Positions 32,789 through 44,071 of a DNA stretch of 64,000 bases are shown piece by piece. Origin of the DNA: Hevea brasiliensis (Eukaryota; Streptophyta; Magnoliopsida; Malpighiales; Euphorbiaceae); contig NC_079496.1 in assembly GCF_030052815.1 (NCBI RefSeq), positions 72,033,652-72,097,651 of the forward strand, in the 5' to 3' direction. The notes under the pieces are model-generated. The model was not told where the DNA came from, did no database searches, and saw only the letters and a program-made list of their open reading frames with translations. The number at the start of each line of letters is the position of its first letter. Positions within the stretch are counted from its first letter, which is position 1. A program made the translations under genes and the position numbers.

Positions 32789-35754
32789 TGAGACACCCCT
32801 TACCTGTCTACAGTATAGCTGAGTAAGATATGTCACACAGTGTACCGGAACACCCTATTTTATTTTAATCCTTTTTATCCTCCCTTATTTATTTTTATCA
32901 TAATTATGAAGTACAATTGGTGAAGTATAATTTATTTAAGTCATTTATGGAAAACATCAATTTATTTGAGGTTCTGCAAATTTTATAGAAAATACAGCAG
33001 AGTACCGGCTAAAAATGGAGAAAACAGTTCTTTGGAACCTGTGAAAAACATTTCCAAAATTTTCTATCAATCCCAAACTCCATTTCATCAACAAAATCTC
33101 AATATTTTTCAACAACATTTTCATTTTTCAATCATTCATTTCATAGGATATTCATGTATAAATCATAAATAAATATTCAATTTTTCATTCATAAACATAA
33201 TTTCCACTATTTACATTGATAACAAAATACATTACATGAGTATCAATTTCATATGAGAAAATAAAAGTTAATTACAAATACCCAAAATGAAACCTAGTGT
33301 CCTACCAATGCACTAATGTCGGTGAGGTGACACGGATACTATGCAGAGCTGTAGATGGTCTCACCCAGTCTGTGGTCTACTAGGCTATCTATCAGTCTCT
33401 CCAGAACCTATGTGTGGCAAAAAAAAGCAACGCGCTAAGCAATAATGCTTAGTGGTGCCAATAATAGAGTAAAAAAAAATAACAAAAAATAAATATGCAG
33501 TGATTGAATTGATGTCTTATGCAGACAAATTTTCGATAATTATTTGTAATCTTATTAATTTTGTACTTGTTATGTTCATTATTTCATTAAATTTATCCAC
33601 TTTCATTTTTGGTTGCCCAAGTAACCTATACTGAATGACTGGACTGGATAAACGGGTAAACTGGCACTGGGTATCAAGTACCTTGGGCCGTCACACCATC
33701 GGTTACATATGTATCTCCCGGTGTGCAATAGAATAGCTAATGAGCTGTAATAACATTAGGCACAAGGCCAAGTCTCAACACAATGTCAGAATGGCTAAAG
33801 GCCATAAAATCATAGAATGGCTTAATGCCATGTGCAGTACTGCTAACTAAACCCTATTGGTATGCCAACCTATCCAAACCAATCTTGCTAGGTGTACCAG
33901 GGCATGTTACACTTTTAAATTGTACAATTCTTGAAATTTAAGTTTAGGTGTTATTATTCATTTCATTAGTCAACTAAAATGTTGACTTTTGCATACACAA
34001 TAGGTACATTGGTTCTAATACTCCCAACATACCAATTTTGCATTCTAAAATTGTTGGTATTGGTTGCCAATACCATTTCTAAACTTAGTGTTAGTTATTC
34101 AAAATTTTCAAATTTTAAGCCTCATATTTACTGTTCCACTGGTCATTTGTACAGTAGGAATTTGACAAAATTATCTTCATAAAAGTTGTTTCTTATTTTG
34201 TCTAGTTACATTTCCTTTTTTGAATCACTCCATTTGGAGTTTTGTAGCTCAAGTTATAGCCTAAACACCATAACTGGCCGGATTGGACAGAATCCAAAAT
34301 TATGGGCAAAACTGGTTCTGCTAGATTTGGTAACCTAAGTTTGGTTGGCAATTTGACTAGGTTATGGTCAGAATTTGGATTTGTGTTCTGCATGAAAGTT
34401 GTAGGTCTATGTCTCAGATTTTTGCTGGTAAAATTTCAGGTCAATTGGACCTTTCTACACTAAGTTATGACCAAATGAATAGACACTGTTCATTTGGTCA
34501 TTTTGCCCAGGCAGAATGCAAGTCACCCTGATTAGGGCAATTTTTAGGCCAACTTGGTTTAGTTTTCTGGGAAGGGTTTCTTCACCAAAGTGGTGCCATT
34601 ATGTGTCTAGTTTCATGTCCAATTAGCCTTGCACCAATTGAACCTCTACAACTCCATTTATAGCTACCCAAACCTGCTGGACTCACATCCAGACCTGCAG
34701 GGCAGCCAAGGCAGCTCACCCAAATTCAAATACCAAGCCACTACTCACTTCATTTCTTCATCATAAATAGCCAGATGGTCAGTAATTGACCATTTAAACT
34801 TTCATTCACCAACACATGAATAATGTCCAAGTTTTGTGCCCCAAACCCTAACTCCAACAGCTAAAATTTTTATACACATACAATCCATGAATTTCAACAC
34901 CTAAATCATGTTCAATGGCAGCCATACACAAAATTTTTAGAAGAAATTGGCACTAACCTTGACTTAGGCACTTTCCAAGGCTTCAAAACTTCACTTTCTT
35001 CCTTTTAAATTGCTGCCTAAGGCTTACTCTAGTTGTAAGGAAAATTTTAATGAAAGGCGCAAGGGATTTTATGGTGTAAAATGGAGGGAAAGGAAGCTTG
35101 GTTAGGATGGAAATGGTGGAGTCTCTTTGGTGAATGGTCACACCAAGGAAGAAGATGGGTAAGGGATGCAGATTTCTTTTGTTCATTTTTGTCTCATTTA
35201 TCCCATTTTAATGAGTTTGCTTAATTGTGATTGGTGGAGAGTTATATAATTACCTCAGGTGATGTCAAAAGTCCCATTTTTTTCATTTTTCTTTTCTTTT
35301 CTTTTCTTTTCTACTTAATTTCAATTCAATTTTTAGCAATATTTATTCATATTTTGTGTCATGATAATTATTTACTTAACTGGATAAGTCAACCAAAAAT
35401 CACCTCTGAAGGCGAAATGACCAAAATGCCCTCCATTTGGCGTAAAAGACTAAAATTGTCTGTACTTCAATGACCCTTCTCTGGAGTCCTAAAAAGAATT
35501 TTCCCCAGGGTCTAGGGCACCTAGTTGCGAGAACCGCAACTTCCCACTAGGTTACCCATCGCTAGGGCACCAGCTCATTTAACTTGGTTGTATTTTATTT
35601 CTAAAATTTTTCCTAAATTTTTCTTATTAATATTTGAGTTAATTATGGTTCCTCACTTTAATTTAAATATTTTTTCGAACGTTTTAGCTGTTCGGACAAA
35701 CACCGATCACCGGAATAGTAGAATGCATGAAATTGCTTTAGGGAGGGTGTTACA
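32789..35754 (-). mobile_element. G-related solo LTR (2966 bp)
   Basis: It starts TGAGACACCCC and ends GGGTGTTACA, follows the G LTR plan throughout, and has GATGG on both sides. No primer site, coding region or polypurine tract is present, so it is the product of recombination between the two LTRs of a complete element. It has several substitutions against LTRs 1-3 and lacks the AT run, so it is older. The local minus and plus frames are chance frames. Confidence 0.9.
33435..33452 (-). promoter_or_regulatory. R-region stem-loop 1, solo LTR
   Basis: CTAAGCA/TGCTTAG stem kept intact in an otherwise diverged LTR. Confidence 0.5.
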
Positions 35755-35759
35755 GATGG
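35755..35759. repeat. Target-site duplication GATGG, right copy of the solo LTR
   Basis: Directly follows the solo LTR end at 35754 and pairs with 32784-32788. Confidence 0.85.
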
Positions 35760-37937
35760 TGTTAAATTGTGGGCAACATGTGTAGTTGCCATAGAAGTGT
35801 ATGTGTAATATTGGTGTTGAGGTATGTTAAATTTCGGTGGAAGTAAATGTTGAACTTTAATGGTGTATTGTGTGCATTGAGCACTTGAGTGTTCTACCCA
35901 AAATGCTTTGCTGGAATTGTGTACAATATATATATAAGTGCCATGATTGAATATTGAAGTATTGGGAGGAGCAGGATTGTCAAAATTGGAAGTAAAATTT
36001 TCAAATGCAGGTTATGTGTGTTGGCAGTACCTAAATTAGGTTATAAGTGCAAAATTGTGAACCCAATTGGTATGAGGCCAATGGGAGGTGAAACTAGACA
36101 CCAAATAGGCCAACTTTTTTGTAGAAATGTTACCAAAATTCTGCCTAGAAACTGACCTTAAAAATGACCAAATCTGGAATTGGTAAGTGCAGCCCAGATT
36201 TTTGACCATATGAACAGTAGTCATTAAGATGACCATAACTCACTCAAAACAGGTCCAAATGACCTAAACTTTTTACCATGGATAGCTTAGACATAGAGCT
36301 ACAATTCTTATGAAGACACCAAAACCCAAAAATGGCCAGAACTAAGTCAAATAGCTTGTACAAGTTCAGGTACCAAAATTGCCAGAACTAAATGTGACCT
36401 AAAATTGACCAAATTTTGCACTAAAGGTGCAATCTGTCCAACTTTAGTAAATTGACCATATCTTGGTCTATACAACTCAGAATGACCTAAAATTTGAGTC
36501 AAAAGTCAATAAGACATAGAGCTACAATTTTGCTTCTTTGATTAGAAGGTACAAACTAAGAGAGATAGGACATTAAGCTAGACCAATCTAGCATACTAAA
36601 ATTTAAAATTTAACATTTACATACAATGATGCTTGAAGTAGTTTGGCAATGAATGCCAACTTGTAAAAATGGTAAATTGCACTATATTGGCAATATATTG
36701 AATTAAAAATTGTGACATGTTGATGCTAGAATCAACTTATCCATATTACATAAAAAGGTCAACATTTACATTGACTTATTAATTACATGATAACTAGCAA
36801 ACTCAAAAAAATGAGGAATTAAACAATTAATTTGTAATGTGCCCTAGTATGCCTAGTTGACTAGTTTGGATAGTTTGGCATGCCAATAGGATTCTGACAG
36901 TTGTTCTTTAAATGCTTTTACGCCATACTGTATTTTTATGGCATATTATACCGCACTGTGACTTTAATAGCCTATGGCTATACGTATTGTGTTATTATAC
37001 TTGGCTTATCGCCGAATTGATTATATGGCTTTTTAGCTACACTGTTTGCACACCAGGAGACACTTGTGACCGATGGTGTGATGGCCCAAGGTACTAGGTA
37101 CCCAGTGCCAGTATTTCCGTTTATCCAGTTTGGTCAGTGTATAGGCTACACGGGCAGTTAATTTAAGCATTATTAAATTCAAATATATTGACATATAGCA
37201 CAACCAAAATTAGCAAAGATGAAAGGTTAGCAAATAAAAGTAGAATCAATAACTGTAAAGAATATCGATGTCATAAATTTATAAACAATTCATTTACTTT
37301 ATTTTAGTATGTATTTCTTTATATTTGGCACCACTAAGCGAAATTGCTTAGTGCGTTGCTTTTGTAACGCGTAGGTATTGGAGACACAGCTGGGGAGCCC
37401 AACAGAGCTACGACCAGGTGAGACATTAGATCTGCACAGGAGTCCAGAGTCATCTACACTACACTGCATACATGGTAGGACTTAGGATCTTGTGTAATGA
37501 CTATCAGTTGTATTTTGACATTTTGTTATGTAATATGTATAGATATCATAAAACTTTAAAGTTTGTAATAATTTGTATATATTAAACTCCTTTTTTTATG
37601 AATGTAAAATATGATGGACTGTATTTTGAAATTATGAAATTGTGAGACTGAAAAATTAGTTGGATGGTTGAGATTATCATATTGAACTTTTTTTAACAAG
37701 TTTAGAAGTACATTTTGTCCGAAATACAAACGGCACCATGCTAGATTTTTATTAGAATTTTTGAAACACTGATTTTATTAAAGTATGAAAATAGAACCAG
37801 TATGACATGAATTTTACATAAAAGACTTCTTAAATCAAATTGAGTTCAGAAAATGAGGTAATCACAGGCTAGGTGCTTCGGCACGCCATGTAGCACGCCT
37901 TGCTTGGCTACACTGTAGACGGGTTAGGGGTGTTACA
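35760..37937 (+). repeat. G2 5' LTR, second piece
   Basis: Up to about 36590 it parallels L LTRs (41150-41850). After that it parallels the 3' third of G LTRs read on the other strand (CCCTAGTATGCCTAG at about 36841, GATGGTGTGATGGCCCAAGG at about 37074, stem-loop at 37334). It ends GGGGTGTTACA at 37937, directly before the primer site. It is either one LTR with an L-like front and a G-like back, or two LTRs joined near 36600. Confidence 0.7.
37334..37351 (+). promoter_or_regulatory. R-region stem-loops, G2 LTR
   Basis: CTAAGC/GCTTAG stem, directly followed by GCGTT...AACGC (37353-37370), a second stem. It is the same two-hairpin arrangement as in L. Confidence 0.55.
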
Positions 37938-37942
37938 TGTAG

Positions 37943-37954
37943 TGGTATCAGAGC
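37943..37954 (+). promoter_or_regulatory. G2 primer binding site
   Basis: TGGTATCAGAGC, five bases after the LTR end, the same spacing as in G. Confidence 0.9.
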
Positions 37955-38066
37955 ATAATTTAGGCGTTTCTAAACCTAGATAGATTGCATATCATGCATT
38001 GCATTGTAAGTATTAAGATGACTCTAATGCAGATCTTTTGATTTGTTTTGTTATTTTGATCAGAAT

Positions 38067-39056
38067 ATGGACTCCACATCGTAGAGAGTGGTCGATGAAG
38101 AGGTGGAGAGTCATGCTCCATCTATGACTGAACCAGGAGACAGGAGGGAACCTGCTCCACCAGTACCCAATGCACCAGCCACAATTCAGCAAATGGCTGA
38201 GTTTTTTAGACAGATGGCAAGAGTTATGCCACCACCACCACCTCCACATCAAAAATCTCATATGGAGAAGCTTAGAAATTTGGAGCAATGGATTTTCTGG
38301 GCAAAAGGGAAGATGATTCTATCACAGCTGAAAACTGGTTGGACAAAACTGGAAGAGTCTTGAAACAACTTCATTGTACTCTAGAGCAGAATTTGGAAGC
38401 TGCTACATCACTACTGAAAGATGATGCATACCAATGGTGGGATACAGTGACTAGTGACATGCCACTAGAATAAATAACTTGGGATTTCTTTCTCACTGAG
38501 TTCAGAAAGAAGTACGTGGGCAGTGTATACCTGGAAGAGAAGAGAAGGGAGTTTATTACCCTATGCCAGAGACAGCTGATAGTGGCTGAATATGAAAGAG
38601 AATTTGTCAGACTGAGCCACTATGAGTGGGAAATAGTCCCTAATGAGGCTGAGAGATGCAAGAGATTTGAAGGACTTAATGATAACATTAAAGTAATTAT
38701 TATAGCCTTGGGGATTACAGAGTTTGCCAAGTTAGTGGAAGCCACACTGAAGGTTGAAAAAGTTAGAATGAATGAGCAGAACAGAAGGGACAGATAGCAG
38801 AAAAGAGGTCAGGGTCAGACTAGTACATCTTCTGCCCCTAGTAAGAAATTCAGAGGTTCGCCTACTCAGGATTTCAGTAGAGCACCAAGTCAGGGTCAGT
38901 CACAGAGGCCCAAATCTCAGTTTGCATCGAGGAGAGGCCAGTCCACCCCTTTATTGGCTAGCTCTCCAGGGACAGGGTGCAAGGGGCCAGCCCCAACAGT
39001 ATCTGTTGCTTGCCCAGATTGCCAAAACTGGCATAAGGGGGAATATTAGAGGATGA
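38067..39056 (+). pseudogene. G2 gag
   Basis: Starts at ATG 38067 with a stop six codons later (TAG 38082). The acidic, proline-rich N-terminus, FLGKREDD, VLKQLHCTLEQ, DDAYQWWDTV, FRKKYVG and VAEYEREFVRLSHY blocks follow G gag closely. A frame change near 38285, TAA at about 38471 and TAG at about 38795 break it. The first knuckle is readable (CPDCQNWHKGEY, last Cys lost) and the second is damaged by stops. It has many more stops than the two G units, so this copy is older. It lies directly behind its own LTR and primer site. Confidence 0.88.
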
Positions 39057-39797
39057 TAGGTGCTTGATTACGGTGTGGATCTATAGACCACCTAATCTGA
39101 GATTACCCACACAGAACTGCTACATCTACTCCGGTATCAACTGATAGGCCTACCCCTCCAGCTCCAAGGGGTAGAAAGCCGGGTAAGGCTGAGGCAGCTG
39201 ATACCTCACAGAAACCTGTATCAAAGTTTGTGGAGAGAGCAGAAGGAAGAAAACCAGCCAGAGCCTATGCTATAAGGGTACAGGAGGAACAGGATGCGCC
39301 AGATGTCATCAAGGGTACGTTCCTCCTCTATAATACTTTTGTGCATGCATTAGTAGATCCTGGATCTACTCATGCTTATATTTGTATCAAGCTGCCCATA
39401 AAAAAGGGAATAATAGTAGAGGCAAGTGACCAAGACATCCTGGTCACAAATCCGCTAGGCCATAGTGTGGTAGTAAACAAGGTGTATAAGGGTTGTCCAT
39501 TGAAGATTCAAGGGAAAGAGTTCTTGGCATACTTAATTGAACTGCCTTTCCATGAGTTTGACGTGATTTTGGAAATGGACTAGTTATCCCATCATCATGC
39601 AATGGTAGATTCTAAATTGAAGAGAATCTCTCTGAAAACTACTGAGAATGAAGAAATAACAGTTACGGGTGAAAGGACAGATTTATTGTCCAATGTCATC
39701 TCAGCTACAGTTGCAAGGAGATGGTTGAGAAATGGGTGTGAAGCCTATCTGGCACACGTGGTTGACACTAGGCAGGGTAAACTTAACTTGTTTGACA
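39057..39797 (+). pseudogene. G2 protease
   Basis: After a degraded linker the frame shows YAIRVQEEQDAPDVIKG, HALVDPGSTHAYI (retropepsin active site), DILVTNPLGH and FDVILEMD, with a TAG replacing the Trp that follows GMD in G. It continues to VVDTRQGKLNLFD, where the second L element is inserted. The D of the next G-type motif DIPTVRDFP is regained at 50541 on the far side, so the frame is continuous across the insertion once one TGACA copy is ignored. Confidence 0.9.
39793..39797. repeat. Target-site duplication TGACA, left copy
   Basis: Pairs with 50538-50542 and brackets the second L element. Confidence 0.92.
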
Positions 39798-42178
39798 TGT
39801 AACACCCCTAAGTTAGGTAGTGCGTTCTACTGTTCCGGTGACCAGTGTTGTCCGGACAGCTAGAATGCCTAGAACTACACTTCAATATGAGTGAGGAGAC
39901 ATTAAATAATGAAATACAATAAAAAAAATACAAGAAAAATAAAGGAAAAATAATAGTAAAGAAATGCAACTAAGTTAAGCGAGCCGAGAACTCTAGCGAC
40001 GGGTGACCGCACCGGGAAGTCACGGCGTGGACAATTGACTAGCCCTGGACCACGGGGAACCCTGGAAAATATTTTTAAGACTTAAAGAGACACCTATTGA
40101 AGTATAAATATCATAAGAAATATTAAAGAAAAATTAATTCATTAGTACAAAGAAAAGTGAGAAATTGAAAAACGGACAAAACCCGGTATTACTGAAAAAT
40201 CGGGAATGCAACCCGAACAGGGGCATTGTGGTCATTTGACACCCCGAGTTGTCTTTTGACTTAAATGTCCATTAAAAATACATGATATTACGCTTGGAAA
40301 ATGTCATGAAAAATTAAATTGGTGGTACCTAAAGTAAATAGCAAAAATTGGGAGCTTAATGTGAGAAATTGGGAATTTAAGATTAAATAAATATTTAATC
40401 ACCCATGGTGCTCCACTAACTCACCTAAGTGGACCACTACATCCTCATTTTTGGACAGATTGTCATCTTCTTCAACCTTCCCAAACAACAGCCGATTTGC
40501 TCCCAAGAAGAACTCCATGGCCAAAGCTTCCAAGCTCCATGCATGAACTCCAATCTTCACTTTCAAGCCATAATTTCTTGTAAGTCTCTCCATTAAAAGT
40601 GATCCTTACACAATGGGCAGTAGATTGGCAGCAAGAAGACCAAGTTTTGGTGAAGATTTAAGAAGTCTCATCCATAGGTAAGTTTGAGTTTTTGAATGTT
40701 GCTTTGTTAAAGTTTGTAGTTATGGGTGTTTGATTTATGGAGAAATTTTTGAGTTTTGATGTTGAATGGGAATGTGCACTTTTGGCAGCCATGGAAACAC
40801 CTTGAAGGCAGTTTAATTGTGCTTGTAAATGGTGAATTAAATGATTGATTAAATGTATATTGTGTAGGAAATTGTTTGGGTAATGTATACTTAGTATATG
40901 TAAATATAAAATGAGATTTAAAGCTTGGAAAGTAATGGAATGTAAGTGTACCATTGTGGCAATTGGTTAACTCTTGAAGAATGCTGGAATTCATGCTTGG
41001 TTTATGGAATAATGATGTTAAAATGTGTTGGTTGTTATGGCAGTTTGAATGTATGTATAGTTGTGTGAAGGTTGGACATATGAATGAGCTTGGTTATGGA
41101 GTTAAATTATTGTAAATTGAGTTGGGCAAATTCTGCACTTGTTGGTGCATATTGAATGTAATTGTAAGCTGCCAAAATGACCTATAATGTGTTGTGAATT
41201 ATGTTTAGGTCATGGTACAATCAGAATTAGTTTGAATGTTAAGTTTGGTGAGTGTTAAAAGTGATGTTTGATATGTATGCAAGAATTGCAATAAGGTAGT
41301 TTGTATTTTAGACCTATAACTTTAAGTGTGTGGCTCCAATTGGTATGAGACCAATTGGAGGTAAAACTAGGCACAAAATGTGCCAACTTTCATGAAGGAA
41401 GCTTGCCAAAATTCTTCTTGCAAGGTAACTTGAAAAATGACCAAATCCGGATTAAGTGCAAATGAGGCCTGAAAATTGACCATTTGGGCAGCAGTTAGTG
41501 TTTAGGCCATAACTCACTCAAAACAGGTCCAATTGACCTGAACTTTTAACCATGATTAAGACCCATATCTACAAGTCTTATGAAGACATCAAAGCCCAGA
41601 AATGACCATAAGTAAGTCAAACAGCTTGAACAAATTCGGGTCCAAAAACTGGCAGAACCTAAAATGACCTAAAGTGACCTAAAATGACCAATTTTGGTGC
41701 AATTTGACCAGCAATAGTAAAATGACAATAACTTGGCCTACATAACTCAGAATGACCTGAAATTTTGCCCCGTATTCCATAAGACATAGATCTACAAGTT
41801 TGTAGTTTTGACCACAATCCGAAAACCGAGGGAACTAGGTCTCCGGCTAGGTCAAACTAGTATCCCGGAATCCAACAAATTGCAAGAAAATGCAGTATAC
41901 ACGGAACTGAAATTGGTAACATGTACCAACCCTAAAATACTATCTAATGTGACATATTAGTAACACTAAAAGCTAATTTACCTAGAACGCATCAAGGGTC
42001 GATATATTAGGTTGATTAAGCAAATAATAGCTTTCAGTGAATTACTTATCAAGCATTATCGATAGAGACAGTTTAATTTAGTACTGAAATACTTCAAATT
42101 GTGTTTCTCAGTTAGCAAAGACTCAGGGAAAGGGAAGGAAACACTGAGTCAGAGCCAAGAGGCATATATCAGAGGTTT

Positions 42179-42520
42179 GTGCACAACGGCTATTTCTTTT
42201 GAATTTTTCAATTGAAATGAATTATGACTATTATACATTATTGTTTTAAATTATGTTTGTGCACAATAATTAATTCTTTTGAAATTTTTAATTGGAATAA
42301 ATTATGATTATTTGTATTGTTTTAAATTGTGTTTGTGCACAATAGTTATTTCTTTTGAATTTTTCAATTGAAATAAATTACGATTATTTGTATGTCATTG
42401 TTTTAAATTATGTTTGTGCACAATAGACATTTCTTTTGAATTTTTCAATTAAAATAAATTACGATTATTTGTATGTTATTGTTTTAAATTGTGTCAGTGC
42501 ACAATAATTGTAATATTCAC
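42179..42520 (+). repeat. About 80-bp tandem repeat in L LTR
   Basis: Four units around TTTGTGCACAAT...CTTTTGAATTTTTCAATTG. The matching array in the other LTR is 48788-49122. The minus-strand L LTRs carry only about two units (54660-54800, 61080-61220). Confidence 0.85.
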
Positions 42521-42719
42521 TGCTTTTACTATAAAATTTATTTAGCGAAATGAGTTATGAATAAATTTTTATTATTTTGGCTTTGAGAATCTTATTTGGA
42601 AATTATTGTGTTGCCAACTTTGCAAATGGAAATTTTTAAATAAAATGTGATTTATGGTTTGTATGAAATATTATGATTTGAAATTGTTTTGATTCACACT
42701 TGGCATGACATTGTTACTA

Positions 42720-42900
42720 TGTTCCTCCTCCATTTATGGAGTGAGTGTGATATATTCCTCCCTCTTTGACCTATCAGTCTGGGGTGAGTGTGATTATGTT
42801 CCTCCCTCTTTTACTTACCTGTCTGAGGTGAGTGTGGATGAGTACTCATTATTCAGCTAGCTTCCTCCCTCATTGATTTCGATTATTGGGGTGAGTGTGT
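42720..42900 (+). repeat. 40-60-bp degenerate repeat TTCCTCC...GGTGAGTGTG in L LTR
   Basis: Four units that begin TTCCTCC and end GTGAGTGTG. Counterparts lie at 49331-49511 and, diverged, at 30787-30980. Confidence 0.75.
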
Positions 42901-42985
42901 CTTGTCGTGGTGTACAACACGGCATGTGTGGAAAAAATTGTGTCATGGCCTAAATTATGTTATCAATTGGCAACATTGTATTATT

Positions 42986-43142
42986 CAGTTATTTGATCGA
43001 ATTGTGTTATTGATTTGCAAAACGGTATTATTTAGTTATTTGATCGAATTGTGTTATTCATTTGCAAAACGGTATTATTCAGTTATTTGATCGAATTGTG
43101 TTATTGATTTGCAAAACAGTATTATTCAATTGCTTGATCAAA
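42986..43142 (+). repeat. 47-bp tandem repeat in L 5' LTR
   Basis: About 3.4 units of 47 bp starting CAGTTATTTGATCGAATTG. The 3' LTR has about 4.3 units at 49597-49800; the one-unit difference explains most of the LTR length difference. A 62-residue plus-strand frame here is just the translated repeat. Confidence 0.9.
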
Positions 43143-43251
43143 TTTGTGTTAGGTGAATTTTGTAAATTGTGAAATGGAATTGTGAATTATTTGATTTGTG
43201 AACTGTTAATAAAAGATTATATATCGCATTTCAAATTGTTATTGTGCACCA

Positions 43252-43293
43252 CTGAGTAAATTTTACTCAGCGATAGCTTTTCATTGCTATCGC
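43252..43293 (+). promoter_or_regulatory. Double stem-loop in the R region, L 5' LTR
   Basis: Stem 1 is a perfect 9-bp pair, CTGAGTAAA/TTTACTCAG, with one loop base (43252-43270). Stem 2 is GCGATAGC/GCTATCGC around TTTTCATT (43270-43293). They start about 30 bp after TATA-like sequence, so they would sit at the very 5' end of the transcript. Confidence 0.65.
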
Positions 43294-43888
43294 AGGTAGA
43301 CAGACTGACAGGGCAGCAGACTAGGCTGCTAGTACATTCAGCGAGAAATCATCGGGTATATTGAGTATACCATATTCTGCATTTTATATTGTAATGTATG
43401 TTCACTGTATGTATATAGTGTTCTTGGTTTTGAGCAGTTGTAAATTAAAATCGTACATTAAAGTTGTAAAATAAATTATGAGTTATTTGGACTTGTAAAA
43501 AAATTGTATTATATTTCTTGTATCTCAGTCTTTGAAAAATTATTGTGGATTTGTGTTGAATTATACTAGAGTTTGAGATTGAGAAAAATATTGAAGTGCT
43601 TTTTACAGGTTTTTGAAGAACTGTTTTATCCAAATTACGGAGGGCACTTTGCCAAAATTTTTTTACAGAAATTACTAATAGTCTAAATGTGTTAGTTAAT
43701 TCACCTCAGTTCAAAAAGGTTTTTAACACCTGTAAATAGTGCTCACCACTGTAAAAGAAGTAAGAAAAGTTTTTAAAATCCCTTGTAGTGTATTTAATGG
43801 GTTATCAGTAGACGGAGTTGGTAATTCATTAGGTATACTACGGGATCATGTTATGCCTTACAGAGGGGCAGGGTGTGACATGTTTTAG

Positions 43889-43900
43889 TGGTATCAGAGC
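43889..43900 (+). promoter_or_regulatory. L primer binding site
   Basis: TGGTATCAGAGC, eight bases after the LTR end. The minus-strand L copy has the same eight-base spacing (59632-59643). Confidence 0.9.
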
Positions 43901-44071
43901 TAGTTTTTTTAAATTCTATTTTCACATGTTACTTGAATATTCTTTCTTCATAGTACAACTGCTCAATATCATTGTCTGATACATACAGTACATTACATTA
44001 TAAATATGCACTAACGGGAGGAAATCTCCTTGTGTTATTTGTTTAGGAGGTCTAAGATCCTCGCATTGACT

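Larger units (their letters stand above)
39798..43880 (+). repeat. L 5' LTR (4083 bp)
   Basis: Closely matches 46400-50537. Besides LTR modules with the GGTC-AATTGACC palindrome (about 41510-41590), it contains three internal tandem arrays (42179-42520, 42720-42900, 42986-43142) and a TATA-like box at about 43218-43226. Frames of 60-100 residues on either strand are chance or repeat-derived. Confidence 0.95.

Noticed and set aside
38013..38288. Minus-strand frame with a run of Trp residues
   Set aside because: It is the complement of the proline-rich part of G2 gag.
42902..43090. Hydrophobic 62-residue frame (small membrane protein?)
   Set aside because: It is the translation of the 47-bp tandem repeat in the L LTR; the repeat explains its periodic sequence.
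42986..43142. Regular direct repeats that might suggest a CRISPR array
   Set aside because: Units follow each other without unique spacers, in plant retrotransposon DNA; there is no cas gene.
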